A stretch of DNA of 15,456 bases from DAIPXZ01 sp036782995 (GTDB lineage: Bacteria > Bacillota > Clostridia > Saccharofermentanales > Saccharofermentanaceae), in assembly GCA_036782995.1 (NCBI GenBank), contig DAIPXZ010000024.1:1-15456 (forward strand), written 5' to 3'. Below the pieces are notes generated by a model. That model ran no database searches, was not told the DNA's origin, and saw nothing but the letters and a program-made list of their open reading frames with translations. Numbering within the stretch: position 1 is the stretch's first letter; each line of letters begins with the position of its first letter. This document shows positions 1-6,291 of this stretch, piece by piece. The position numbers were made by a program, and so were the translations under genes.

Positions 1-436
1 TCAAACCCAATGCGAAAAGCACCCAGGTCACAATCAGCAAAATCTTGGCCGTTTTCTTCTTTGATGCGGCTTCTTCTTCGTTTCTCGACTTCTTTATTCC
101 AGCGGCAAAAACCGTAGCGATAATCGAACAAACCAGTGAAGGAAGGTTCGAGCAGCAGCAAAGTGCATTCAAAACAATTGCCGTAATCGAGCCGGCCAGC
201 ATGCCTCCGCCCGAAGGTGGAACAAACGTATCCGCGCTACTGGTATTTGATGAGTTATAGATATATGCAGGAGCAGCAGGTTGGGCAGGAATAGGAGTAC
301 TTGGCTCAACAGGTGCAGCAACTGGTTCTGCAACCTTCTCGACAACCGGCTCTGCAGGCTTCAATTCAGCACCGCAATTCTGGCAAAACTGGGAATCATT
401 ATCTGAAGTATTTCCACAAAACTTACATGTAGACAT
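1..436 (-). CDS. Zinc-ribbon membrane protein, CD225/dispanin-like (partial, C-terminus off window)
   Basis: The gene starts at ATG 436-434 and runs off the left edge; 145 codons are open. An AGGAGG ribosome site lies 7 bases upstream. Residues 4-21 form a short zinc ribbon (CxxC, ten residues, CxxC: C4, C7, C18, C21). A Pro/Ala/Glu-rich linker covers about residues 27-75. Next is a hydrophobic segment (about 79-113) containing a CCC cluster, then a charged stretch ending ASKKK (123-128), and a second hydrophobic segment from about 130 to the edge. Two membrane segments separated by an Ala/Lys-rich loop resemble the CD225/dispanin layout; that family call is an inference. The next gene upstream on the same strand encodes a DUF2752 membrane protein. 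Function is unknown; a membrane protein with a cytoplasmic zinc ribbon is the safest reading. Confidence 0.75.
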   Translation of the reverse strand, partial: MSTCKFCGNTSDNDSQFCQNCGAELKPAEPVVEKVAEPVAAPVEPSTPIPAQPAAPAYIYNSSNTSSADTFVPPSGGGMLAGSITAIVLNALCCCSNLPSLVCSIIATVFAAGIKKSRNEEEAASKKKTAKILLIVTWVLFALGL

Positions 437-467
437 AATCGAATCCTCCTATAAATAAATCAATATA

Positions 468-496
468 ATAATATTGATTTTCCAATCTAACGTCAA
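468..496 (-). promoter_or_regulatory. Promoter of the zinc-ribbon membrane gene
   Basis: On the minus strand a -35 box TTGACG (496-491) and a -10 box TATTAT (473-468) are 17 bases apart. This is a near-consensus sigma-A promoter about 32 bases before the start codon. Two direct repeats of a TTTTCC-containing element overlap it. Confidence 0.6.
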
Positions 497-511
497 TACT
501 GATTTTCCCAA
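470..511. repeat. Direct repeat pair over a promoter
   Basis: Plus-strand TATTGATTTTCCAA (472-485) recurs as TACTGATTTTCCCAA (497-511), about 24 bases apart. One copy covers the -10/spacer and the other lies just upstream of the -35 box. The pair could be an operator; no regulator is identified. Confidence 0.45.
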
Positions 512-576
512 GTATCATGCGTCACGTTTCTCATCTTTCCACAAACTGATATCTCTCTTTGACTCCAATTTGGGCT

Positions 577-1044
577 CTATGGAGCTAGCCAGGTAAAGGG
601 AGAAATAGGGATATTTCGCAAAACGGTATATCCGACAAGCAAAACAACAATCAATACAATCACCCAGCATGGCATCGTTTGTGGTATCCACATAACACGT
701 CTCTTAAAAAGAAGCGTTGTTATGCAAAGAAAATACGCATAAATCAGGAATAGAAGCATGATTGGAAAAAGGACATTGTAATCAATGACCGATGCAAAAT
801 CTCCGTGCACCAATGCATGCAAAGCACGTGTATCGCCACAGCCCGGACAATACAATCCCGTTACTTCATGAAATACACACGGAAGTGATACTGCCGACCC
901 ATTTCCCATTGGATCAAAAAGAAAACTATATATCAGCCCGAAAGCAATCCCAATCAAGGACAAAAAAATAATCGGAAATCGAATCCAGTTTCTGAAAAGG
1001 AGGGGCCCTTTACTTGTTTTATCTGAAAGCTGTTTCCTGCCCAT
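577..1044 (-). CDS. DUF2752 membrane protein
   Basis: The protein is about 155 residues. It has an N-terminal hydrophobic helix (about 22-43), then the DUF2752 signature CPGCG-DTRA (C66, C69, T72, R73) followed by HGD (80-82), and two more hydrophobic segments (about 91-113 and 122-145). The motif is the defining one of this small membrane family, whose function is not known to me. The frame stays open to an ATG at 1080, but no ribosome site precedes that codon. A possible promoter (TTGACA 1122-1117, then GAAAAT 1099-1094) would start the mRNA just before it. A GGAAAGG lies 11 bases before ATG 1044 (a GTG at 1047 is also possible), so I prefer 1044. The CAP-domain gene lies upstream on the same strand and the zinc-ribbon membrane gene downstream. 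Confidence 0.8.
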   Translation of the reverse strand: MGRKQLSDKTSKGPLLFRNWIRFPIIFLSLIGIAFGLIYSFLFDPMGNGSAVSLPCVFHEVTGLYCPGCGDTRALHALVHGDFASVIDYNVLFPIMLLFLIYAYFLCITTLLFKRRVMWIPQTMPCWVIVLIVVLLVGYTVLRNIPISPFTWLAP

Positions 1045-1093
1045 CACGCGCCATACCTTTCCATAAAATATTGACACCATTCTTCATCGCTTC

Positions 1094-1122
1094 ATTTTCG
1101 CGAATGAAAGGAATGATGTCAA
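1094..1122 (-). promoter_or_regulatory. Possible promoter of the DUF2752 gene
   Basis: On the minus strand TTGACA (1122-1117) is followed after 17 bases by GAAAAT (1099-1094). The -35 box is perfect and the -10 box is weak. It would allow the DUF2752 gene to be expressed separately from the CAP gene upstream. Confidence 0.35.
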
Positions 1123-1175
1123 TAAGCAGGAATGATATACGGTATTGGAGGTTCGTAGTAATAAGCGACTTGTTA

Positions 1176-2063
1176 TTAGTATGCGAAGAGCTGTGCCCAG
1201 TAGTATGTGCCGTTGCAGTAGTAGCAGCTGACACCCATTTGAGAGTAGTTGCCGTTCATGAGATTCGCTTGGTGAGAAGGAGAAGCCATCCACTCAGCAA
1301 CCACCTGTGCGGCTGTTGTCTGACCATAAGCCAAGTTCTCAGCCATTTGTGTCATAGAACCTGCTGTCCACCACTTGCTTCCGTCTGGTCTTGTATGTGC
1401 CCAAGTTACTACAATCTCTGATGCGCGGATGCTTGCGTCATTTGCCAAAGTGCCGTTCCATGTAACTGGACCTAAGCCAGCGGCTGCGCGCTCTGCGTTC
1501 ACGTAAGCAAGTACTTCCTGTGCCATTGTGTCATTGTATGTGCCAGATGTATCACCGAGGACCGCTGGAGCTGTCGGAGCTGCTGTTGTTGTCGGTGCTG
1601 CTGTCGTTGTTGGTGTTGCTGTTGTTGTCGGAGTAGCAGTCGTTGTTGGAGTGGCGGTCGTTTCCGGCGCAGGTGTCGTTGTCGGAGTAGTCTCTGTGGG
1701 GGCCGTGTTCGTTCTCGGTGCCTGTGTCTCATCCGTCTCGTCCGGCGCATTCACAGTCGTTTCGGTCGTTGTCATTTCCGGAAGATTAATGCTGAACCCA
1801 GGAGTAGTTTCTTCTGTCGCTACCGCGGTCCCTTGATTTGTATCAATAAGCATTTTTGTCTCTTCTGTCGGAGGATTCGTTTGAGTTTCTTCAGCCGCAA
1901 TCGTCTCAACCGTAGCCTGCTCGTTATCGGCGAACCACGTTGATGTATCCAGTGGGCTGTTATCCATATTTGCCACGCCAACGGCACCCGCTGTCAAAGC
2001 AGATATCGCGATAAGCGTTGTCGCGTTCTTGGATACGAATTTGATGAAACCCTGCATCTTCAT
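1176..2063 (-). CDS. Secreted CAP-domain (SCP/PR-1) protein with Thr/Pro-rich linker
   Basis: The 295-residue protein starts at ATG 2063, 8 bases after a GGAGG. Residues 1 to about 31 form a Sec signal peptide (Lys-containing start, hydrophobic 16-30). Residues about 48-165 are a low-complexity Thr/Glu/Pro linker containing several near-perfect TTTATP units (about 135-164). Residues about 178-295 are a complete bacterial CAP domain. The cavity tetrad is visible as E216 (RASEIV), H223 (WAHTRPDG), E242 (AENLAYG) and H264 (SPSHQANLM), and the domain ends with the usual MGVSCYY...YWAQLFA strand. Two Cys near the end (CYYC) could pair. CAP proteins are extracellular; their bacterial role is usually unknown. 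No LPXTG, lipobox or C-terminal membrane segment is present, so it is probably released or held by the linker. The linker resembles those of the two pilins next door. Confidence 0.92.
   Translation of the reverse strand: MKMQGFIKFVSKNATTLIAISALTAGAVGVANMDNSPLDTSTWFADNEQATVETIAAEETQTNPPTEETKMLIDTNQGTAVATEETTPGFSINLPEMTTTETTVNAPDETDETQAPRTNTAPTETTPTTTPAPETTATPTTTATPTTTATPTTTAAPTTTAAPTAPAVLGDTSGTYNDTMAQEVLAYVNAERAAAGLGPVTWNGTLANDASIRASEIVVTWAHTRPDGSKWWTAGSMTQMAENLAYGQTTAAQVVAEWMASPSHQANLMNGNYSQMGVSCYYCNGTYYWAQLFAY
1572..1661 (-). repeat. Tandem repeat coding (TTTATP)n linker
   Basis: Near-identical 18-bp units in the CAP gene encode PTTTAT/PTTTAA repeats (protein residues about 135-164). Such in-frame units could change copy number by slippage, altering linker length without breaking the frame. 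Confidence 0.7.
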
Positions 2064-2135
2064 TTTCCTTACCTCCGAGTACTAACATCGTGGTGTTGTT
2101 TCCGGATGACGCATGTCACCTCTGTTTCTATGTTC

Positions 2136-2141
2136 AGTATA
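2136..2141 (-). promoter_or_regulatory. Probable -10 box of the CAP gene
   Basis: TATACT on the minus strand lies about 73 bases before the start codon at 2063. No convincing -35 box was seen 16-18 bases upstream. Confidence 0.35.
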
Positions 2142-2159
2142 CAGAGTCTTTATTGCCGC

Positions 2160-2463
2160 ACGAAAAAGGAAAAATGTCTAAATTGTGAAGTGTCTGTTGC
2201 TAATTAAAAGTTTTCCACAGAAATCGTTTGATAACTTAAATATCAGGCTTTTTCGGCGTTACTTATTCGTTTGTCCAATGCCATCACAAGTGCTTTTATC
2301 TTATCAAATGTGAAAAATTGTGAATTTGTAGCAAATCGTTATCGTTCAACTTGCTCTTTCATTAACGAACCATAGACCGGCTTACTTCGGATACATTATT
2401 ACTATTTAAACAGAACCTTTCCTTTTGCCCTTCAAGTCAAGATCAGATTACACTTCACCTTAT
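2160..2463. other. Intergenic, no gene seen
   Basis: The stretch between the CAP promoter and the pilin terminator is AT-rich and has no open frame with a ribosome site and no strong hairpin. It contains scattered TTGTGAA words, but I could not assign a function to them. Confidence 0.5.
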
Positions 2464-2503
2464 TGAAAAAGCCCCTTGCCCGAGGCGTTCAGGCAAGAGG
2501 GCT
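2464..2503 (-). terminator. Terminator after pilin-like gene 1
   Basis: AGCCCCTTGCC (2470-2480) pairs with GGCAAGAGGGCT (2492-2503) with one bulged A; on the minus strand a TTTTT run follows. It is about 70 bases past the stop of the upstream pilin-like gene. Confidence 0.8.
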
Positions 2504-2573
2504 GTATTAAAGGGAGAATATGCAATAACTATCGGAGCAATGCTCCATGAACGAGATGCTTTACACGTCGCAA

Positions 2574-3305
2574 TTACAATGGATTCGTCGTGCTAATCGC
2601 TGTGACATAGGTCTCGTAACTCGAATCAAACGCATTCATTTCGCCGTTCAGAATATGTACTCCAAAACCATTCGACCATGCGCCAACGGATACAACAGCG
2701 GTTTGCGTCTCAGCGTCAAAAGCTACTACCGTACAACCATAGAATACGGTAACGTCATTTGCGAGATCACCAACATATAGCGTTATGTACCGCATCAAAC
2801 TCGAACTCGGAATGGAATAAGCGATATGTGTGTTTCTTCCGTCCCAATCAAGATACGAAACGCTTGATGATGTTCCAGGAAGTTGTTCCGGTTTTGTCGA
2901 AGATGTCGTGTTTGACGGTGCCGGTGTCGGCGATGGAGTTGTCGGTTGTGTTGTTGGAGCCGCAGTCGTTGGTATCGTAGACGGAAGAGGTGCCATCGGC
3001 GGGTCTGTCTCGATGCTCGCTGGAGCTGTCGTAGCTTCCGTCGTCGGTGCCGCAGTTGCGTGCGAAGTCGGAGAAGCATATGTTGTCGTACCGGTATAGG
3101 CTTCTGTAGCGGCAGTCGTCAAATAATCGCGCACACCAGAGCCGGCCACTGAATATCTGTTATTCTGCGAGCTAACAACTTCGGAGGCGGAATTCGCGCG
3201 TTGTGTATATTGCGAGATTCCCACCGTGACCGCAGAGAGCAAGATTAACATAATTGCCATTGTGAGGACCATTTCTACTAATGTAAATCCGCGTTTTCCT
3301 TTCAT
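2574..3305 (-). CDS. Type IV prepilin-like protein 1 with Thr/Pro linker
   Basis: The 243-residue protein starts at ATG 3305, directly after AAGGGGTGATC, an extended match to the 16S rRNA tail. The N-terminus is a class III (prepilin) signal: short basic leader MKGKRG, cleavage expected after G6, F7 as +1 and E11 as +5, then a hydrophobic helix to about residue 31. A polar helix follows (about 32-68, SEVVSSQNNRY). Residues about 70-148 are a Thr/Pro/Ala-rich linker, and residues about 149-243 are a compact C-terminal domain ending STTNPL. A prepilin peptidase elsewhere would process it and a type IV pilus or secretion machine would place it on the cell surface; none of those genes is in the window. 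It is a paralogue of the next gene upstream. A long disordered stalk between helix and tip domain is unusual for a pilin. Confidence 0.88.
   Translation of the reverse strand: MKGKRGFTLVEMVLTMAIMLILLSAVTVGISQYTQRANSASEVVSSQNNRYSVAGSGVRDYLTTAATEAYTGTTTYASPTSHATAAPTTEATTAPASIETDPPMAPLPSTIPTTAAPTTQPTTPSPTPAPSNTTSSTKPEQLPGTSSSVSYLDWDGRNTHIAYSIPSSSLMRYITLYVGDLANDVTVFYGCTVVAFDAETQTAVVSVGAWSNGFGVHILNGEMNAFDSSYETYVTAISTTNPL
2916..3068 (-). repeat. Low-complexity Thr/Pro linker coding region (pilin 1)
   Basis: GTCGTTGGTG-like words recur irregularly and code Thr/Pro/Ala-rich sequence (protein residues about 80-130). Units are less regular than in pilin 2 or the CAP gene. Confidence 0.6.
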
Positions 3306-3435
3306 ACGATCACCCCTTCTTATTCATCCCTTGCAATATTCATTTGAATGATTGTGCTGCATAGGTGATTAATCATCTACAAGTACATTTTAACAGCCAA
3401 TTATGAACGTTTTGCATACATATGCGCTCTCGCTT

Positions 3436-3455
3436 TCACATTTGCGCCACATTTT
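3436..3455. promoter_or_regulatory. Shared upstream element, copy 1 (pilin 1)
   Basis: The 20-bp sequence TCACATTTGCGCCACATTTT lies 131 bases before the pilin 1 start. It matches the copy upstream of pilin 2 at 19 of 20 positions. It contains two CACATTT words 11 bases apart, about one helical turn, as expected for a dimeric activator or repressor site. Confidence 0.55.
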
Positions 3456-3593
3456 ATACTTTTTGTGCCATTTTTCATGTTAATTGTCAAACGCTTTTTC
3501 GTTTTATTGTATAATCACGTTGGTTTTTCCGCGCATTTTTTGTTCATGTTGTCACCATTAATTGTGAAGTCGCTGACACATTTCGCAGTAATG

Positions 3594-3630
3594 CAAAAAC
3601 AAAGACCCGGGCAACACATCCGGGTCTTTG
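3594..3630 (-). terminator. Terminator after pilin-like gene 2
   Basis: CAAAGACCCGG (3600-3610) pairs perfectly with CCGGGTCTTTG (3620-3630). On the minus strand a TTTTT run follows, about 83 bases past the pilin 2 stop. The plus strand has a looser T-rich tail, so it may work both ways. Confidence 0.85.
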
Positions 3631-3712
3631 TCTTTCCTTTCGGATTGAAGGTAGAAGGTAGAATAGAGGGGTAAGATGAGCTTGCATGTATATTGATTAT
3701 CTTAATCGAATA

Positions 3713-4510
3713 CTATGCCAACGGATTCGTATTCGAGCAATCTGCTACGTATGGATTAAATCTGCCATAATTTCCACCTGCTCCATCATCGACGTAGAGA
3801 GCAGCTGATGTATTCCAAGCGTTCATCTTCAGAACTACGTACCCTTCGCCATATCCTTCAATTGTTGCGCTTCCGTACCACATTGAGACGTTTTCAATTG
3901 TTGTCGGAAGAGCAATGGTCACGTAGTATGTTTTTGCCATATTGACATCGTCGAATAGTGACATCCATACAGAGAAGTCTAAAGCATAGTCATGACCGTT
4001 ATGCCAACCTTTTACATTTGTAGTGTTCGTCGAAGAATAAGGGTAAGCTCTCGACGGAATGTTAATCGATGGTTCAGGAGCTGCCGTCGTCGGCGGAACT
4101 GTAGTCGTTGTTGTCGGCGGAACGGTAGTGGTCGGTGTTGTTGTCGGCGGAACGGTAGTCGTCGGCGTTGTCGTCGGCGTTGTCGTCGGCGTTGTAGGAC
4201 GAGGTCTACTCGTTGGATAAGTAGGATAACTCGGAATAGCGGCTTCTGTCTCTTCTGTCTCTTCTGCTGTTACATGAGTCTCAATCGTAGATGTCGTCGC
4301 TTGATGTGTAGCTGTATTGGCCATGTATTCTTTTACACCTTCGTTCGCATTCACATATTTATTGTTCTGTGCTGCGACGACCTCAGCCGCCTTCTCGGAT
4401 TTTGTTATATAGCTACTTACTGCTGTGATACTTACTGATCCGATAATGAGAATAATCGCGACCGTAACCATTAATTCCATTAACGTGAAACCTTTATTAT
4501 TCTTTGTCAT
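3713..4510 (-). CDS. Type IV prepilin-like protein 2 with Thr/Pro linker
   Basis: The start is ATG 4510, 8 bases after an AAGGGG core; a GTG at 4519 is inside the ribosome site and less likely. The protein has 265 residues. The prepilin signal is MTKNNKG with cleavage after G7, F8 as +1 and E12 as +5, then a hydrophobic helix to about residue 31. A polar helix (AEVVAAQNNKY) follows, then a linker of about residues 66-148 with repeated PTTTPTTTVP units, then a C-terminal domain ending NTNPLA. The C-terminal domain aligns with that of pilin 1 (YG..V......VV.....AW), as does the helix that precedes the linker, so the two arose by duplication. It is likely exported to the surface by type IV pilus-type machinery encoded elsewhere. 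It has its own terminator, so it is probably transcribed separately from pilin 1. Confidence 0.88.
   Translation of the reverse strand: MTKNNKGFTLMELMVTVAIILIIGSVSITAVSSYITKSEKAAEVVAAQNNKYVNANEGVKEYMANTATHQATTSTIETHVTAEETEETEAAIPSYPTYPTSRPRPTTPTTTPTTTPTTTVPPTTTPTTTVPPTTTTTVPPTTAAPEPSINIPSRAYPYSSTNTTNVKGWHNGHDYALDFSVWMSLFDDVNMAKTYYVTIALPTTIENVSMWYGSATIEGYGEGYVVLKMNAWNTSAALYVDDGAGGNYGRFNPYVADCSNTNPLA
4085..4198 (-). repeat. Tandem repeats coding PTTTPTTTVP linker (pilin 2)
   Basis: Plus-strand GTCGGCGGAACGGTAGT words recur and code PPTTT/PTTTV units (protein residues about 105-142). The unit copies are near-identical in DNA, as expected for recent expansion. Confidence 0.75.
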
Positions 4511-4519
4511 CTTGATCAC

Positions 4520-4832
4520 CCCTTCTTTTCAGAATCGTTTTCCGTGTGTTGCTTATTCGATTCCTTCTTTATGATTTCATTGTACGCTGGTCTTTGACTT
4601 ATTTCTACTACTTTTTGTCACATTTCCGCCACATTTTGTGTCTTTTCTGTAACCAGGCCACCCAATTTATCATATGGATTTGTTCATTTGCACACTTTGG
4701 CGACATGTTTCGCGCATTTCGCGCTAGCTTTTGTCGACAACTTGTCAAGCAAATTATGAAGCCGGTTGTCACATTTTATTTGATGCTTGCTCATCACTTA
4801 ATATGCTTCGTCCCATATCTACGACGGTTTTT
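4520..4832. other. Pilin 2 upstream region, no gene
   Basis: The plus-strand open frame here (4546-4860) has no ribosome site, is rich in Phe and Leu from AT-rich DNA, and runs into a terminator, so I do not call it. The region holds the shared 20-bp element at 4618-4637, a possible pilin 2 -10 box TACAAT (minus, 4582-4577) and another CACATTT word at 4770. Confidence 0.5.
4618..4637. promoter_or_regulatory. Shared upstream element, copy 2 (pilin 2)
   Basis: TCACATTTCCGCCACATTTT lies 108 bases before the pilin 2 start. It differs from copy 1 at one base and has the same two CACATTT words 11 bases apart. Confidence 0.55.
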
Positions 4833-4875
4833 GCAAGAAAAACAAGAAACGCGTCTTTGATTCAAAGACACGTGT
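4833..4875 (-). terminator. Terminator of the ABC-CCA operon
   Basis: GTCTTTG (4853-4859) pairs with CAAAGAC (4863-4869), and the stem continues past one C-A mismatch to about 4848/4875. On the minus strand an interrupted T-rich tail (TTTCTTGTTTTTC) follows. It is 30 bases past the CCA gene stop. Confidence 0.65.
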
Positions 4876-4904
4876 TAATTCAAAGGTGTGTATGAGGATA
4901 ACCG

Positions 4905-6281
4905 TTATGTTCTTCGGGTGTTCTCCCTAATGATATCCGTCGCTTTTGCGACTAATGCATCTTTTTCATTGGCAACTTCGTCATTTATGATCGCTTCTAA
5001 CAGCATATTCTTGATTCGTCCGATTTCTGGCCCGGGCTTCATGCCAAGATCCATAAGATCATTGCCGCTTATAGCCAAAGAATTGACGTTGACGCAGTCG
5101 CCTGCTGCAATGATTGCATCGAGTTGCTTTTCAAAAGCCGCAATTTCGTCGAAACGATATGCGCTTTTTTCCGAATGCGCTGCCATATCGGCGCGTTTGA
5201 CAGACAAAAGAAGCCGCAGGTATTCTTCGCCATATTGGCCGAGTCGCCGACGTGCCACATTTTTGGTTGGAATCAGTTCACAGTCATGATGCGCTATGAG
5301 GAAAAGTACCTTTTCCTTGGTGTCGCGATCGTATTTCAATCGCTCTACGACGCCCTTCGCCATATCGGCACTCTTCTTCTGATGACCTAAGAAATGACCC
5401 ACGCCTTGCTCGTCCATACGGAAGCAATCCGGTTTCCCACAATCATGAAAAATCATGGTAATCTTCAATACCGCATTCGCAGGAACATGATCAACCGCAA
5501 CCAATGTATGCTCCCATACGTCATAAATATGATGTGGATTATATTGCAGGAAGCCCTTCATTGCCCGAAGCTCCGGGAAAATCACCGTTATGACGTCATA
5601 ATATTCATCTAATATTACATGCGCAAATTCACCACATAAGAGTTTATCCCACTCAGCACGAATCCGCTCTCCCTTCAGTGCGAGGAGTTTCTCTTTATGT
5701 GCGAAAATCGCTTTTCTTGTCTCTTCCTCGATTTCAAATCCCAGCTGTGATGCAAATCGCAAAGCACGAAGAATGCGAAGTGCATCTTCCGTAAATCGCC
5801 GACCCGCATCGCCAACAGCGCGGATGATATGATTTTCCAAATCCTTTTGCCCTTCGACAAAATCAATAATCCTACCATCCACACTCATGGCCAAAGCGTT
5901 CATAGTAAAATCACGGCGTTTCACATCTTCTTGAAGCGATTTCGTATATGATACTTCCGTCGGATGACGGCCGTCCATATAGAGCCCATCGACTCGGTAC
6001 GTCGTAATTTCAAGTACGTGATGATCGACGACCAGTGTTACTGTCCCGTGTAGCATTCCCGTCTCAACACAATTTTCTTTTCCGAATACCCTCTCGACCT
6101 CTTCGGGTGTCGCGTTCGTTGTAACGTCATAATCAGAAGGCGTTTTTCCGAGAAGCAAATCACGCACAGCACCGCCAATCACATAGGCTTCATATCCGTT
6201 TTTCGCAAGAGAATCCAGCCCGTATCGCACATAAGACGGGAAGTCGGAAACATCTTTTACATCAGGCTGCTGTGATATCAC
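4905..6281 (-). CDS. cca: CCA-adding tRNA nucleotidyltransferase (class II, with HD domain)
   Basis: The enzyme adds or repairs the 3' CCA of tRNAs from CTP and ATP in the cytoplasm. With start GTG 6281 it has 458 residues. The class II head shows GGAVRD (36-41), the metal-binding pair D50/D52 (SDYD), RRDFT (122-126), a DALRILRALRFA helix (166-177) and ERIRAEWDKLL (205-215). An HD domain follows (H279-D280, HH at 331-332), and a C-terminal ISGNDLMDLGMKPGPEIG segment (404-421) is typical of bacterial CCA enzymes. The frame is open to an ATG at 6362, but that would overlap the permease by 71 bases and has no ribosome site. AAGGAG at 6292-6287 lies 5 bases before GTG 6281 and overlaps the permease TAA, which decides the start. 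It is the last gene of the ABC operon and is probably translationally coupled to it. Confidence 0.93.
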   Translation of the reverse strand: MISQQPDVKDVSDFPSYVRYGLDSLAKNGYEAYVIGGAVRDLLLGKTPSDYDVTTNATPEEVERVFGKENCVETGMLHGTVTLVVDHHVLEITTYRVDGLYMDGRHPTEVSYTKSLQEDVKRRDFTMNALAMSVDGRIIDFVEGQKDLENHIIRAVGDAGRRFTEDALRILRALRFASQLGFEIEEETRKAIFAHKEKLLALKGERIRAEWDKLLCGEFAHVILDEYYDVITVIFPELRAMKGFLQYNPHHIYDVWEHTLVAVDHVPANAVLKITMIFHDCGKPDCFRMDEQGVGHFLGHQKKSADMAKGVVERLKYDRDTKEKVLFLIAHHDCELIPTKNVARRRLGQYGEEYLRLLLSVKRADMAAHSEKSAYRFDEIAAFEKQLDAIIAAGDCVNVNSLAISGNDLMDLGMKPGPEIGRIKNMLLEAIINDEVANEKDALVAKATDIIRENTRRT

Positions 6282-6291
6282 GCCTATCTCC

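Noticed and set aside
1528..1836. Plus-strand open frame of Val/Gly/Ala repeats over the CAP linker
   Set aside because: It is the antisense reading of the Thr/Pro repeats; no ribosome site, while the minus strand encodes a full CAP protein.
3465..3674. Plus-strand 69-residue frame between the pilin genes
   Set aside because: It runs through a strong terminator hairpin and lacks a ribosome site.
1572..4198. Regular repeats as a CRISPR array
   Set aside because: Units are in frame, code Thr/Pro linkers and have no unique spacers; no cas genes are present.
3992..4438. Plus-strand Arg/Cys-rich frame of 148 residues over pilin 2
   Set aside because: Composition is that of a shadow frame of the GTC/GGC repeats; the minus strand has a prepilin signal and ribosome site.
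4546..4860. Plus-strand 104-residue frame upstream of pilin 2
   Set aside because: No ribosome site, Phe/Leu bias from AT-rich DNA, overlaps the pilin 2 control region and ends in a terminator.
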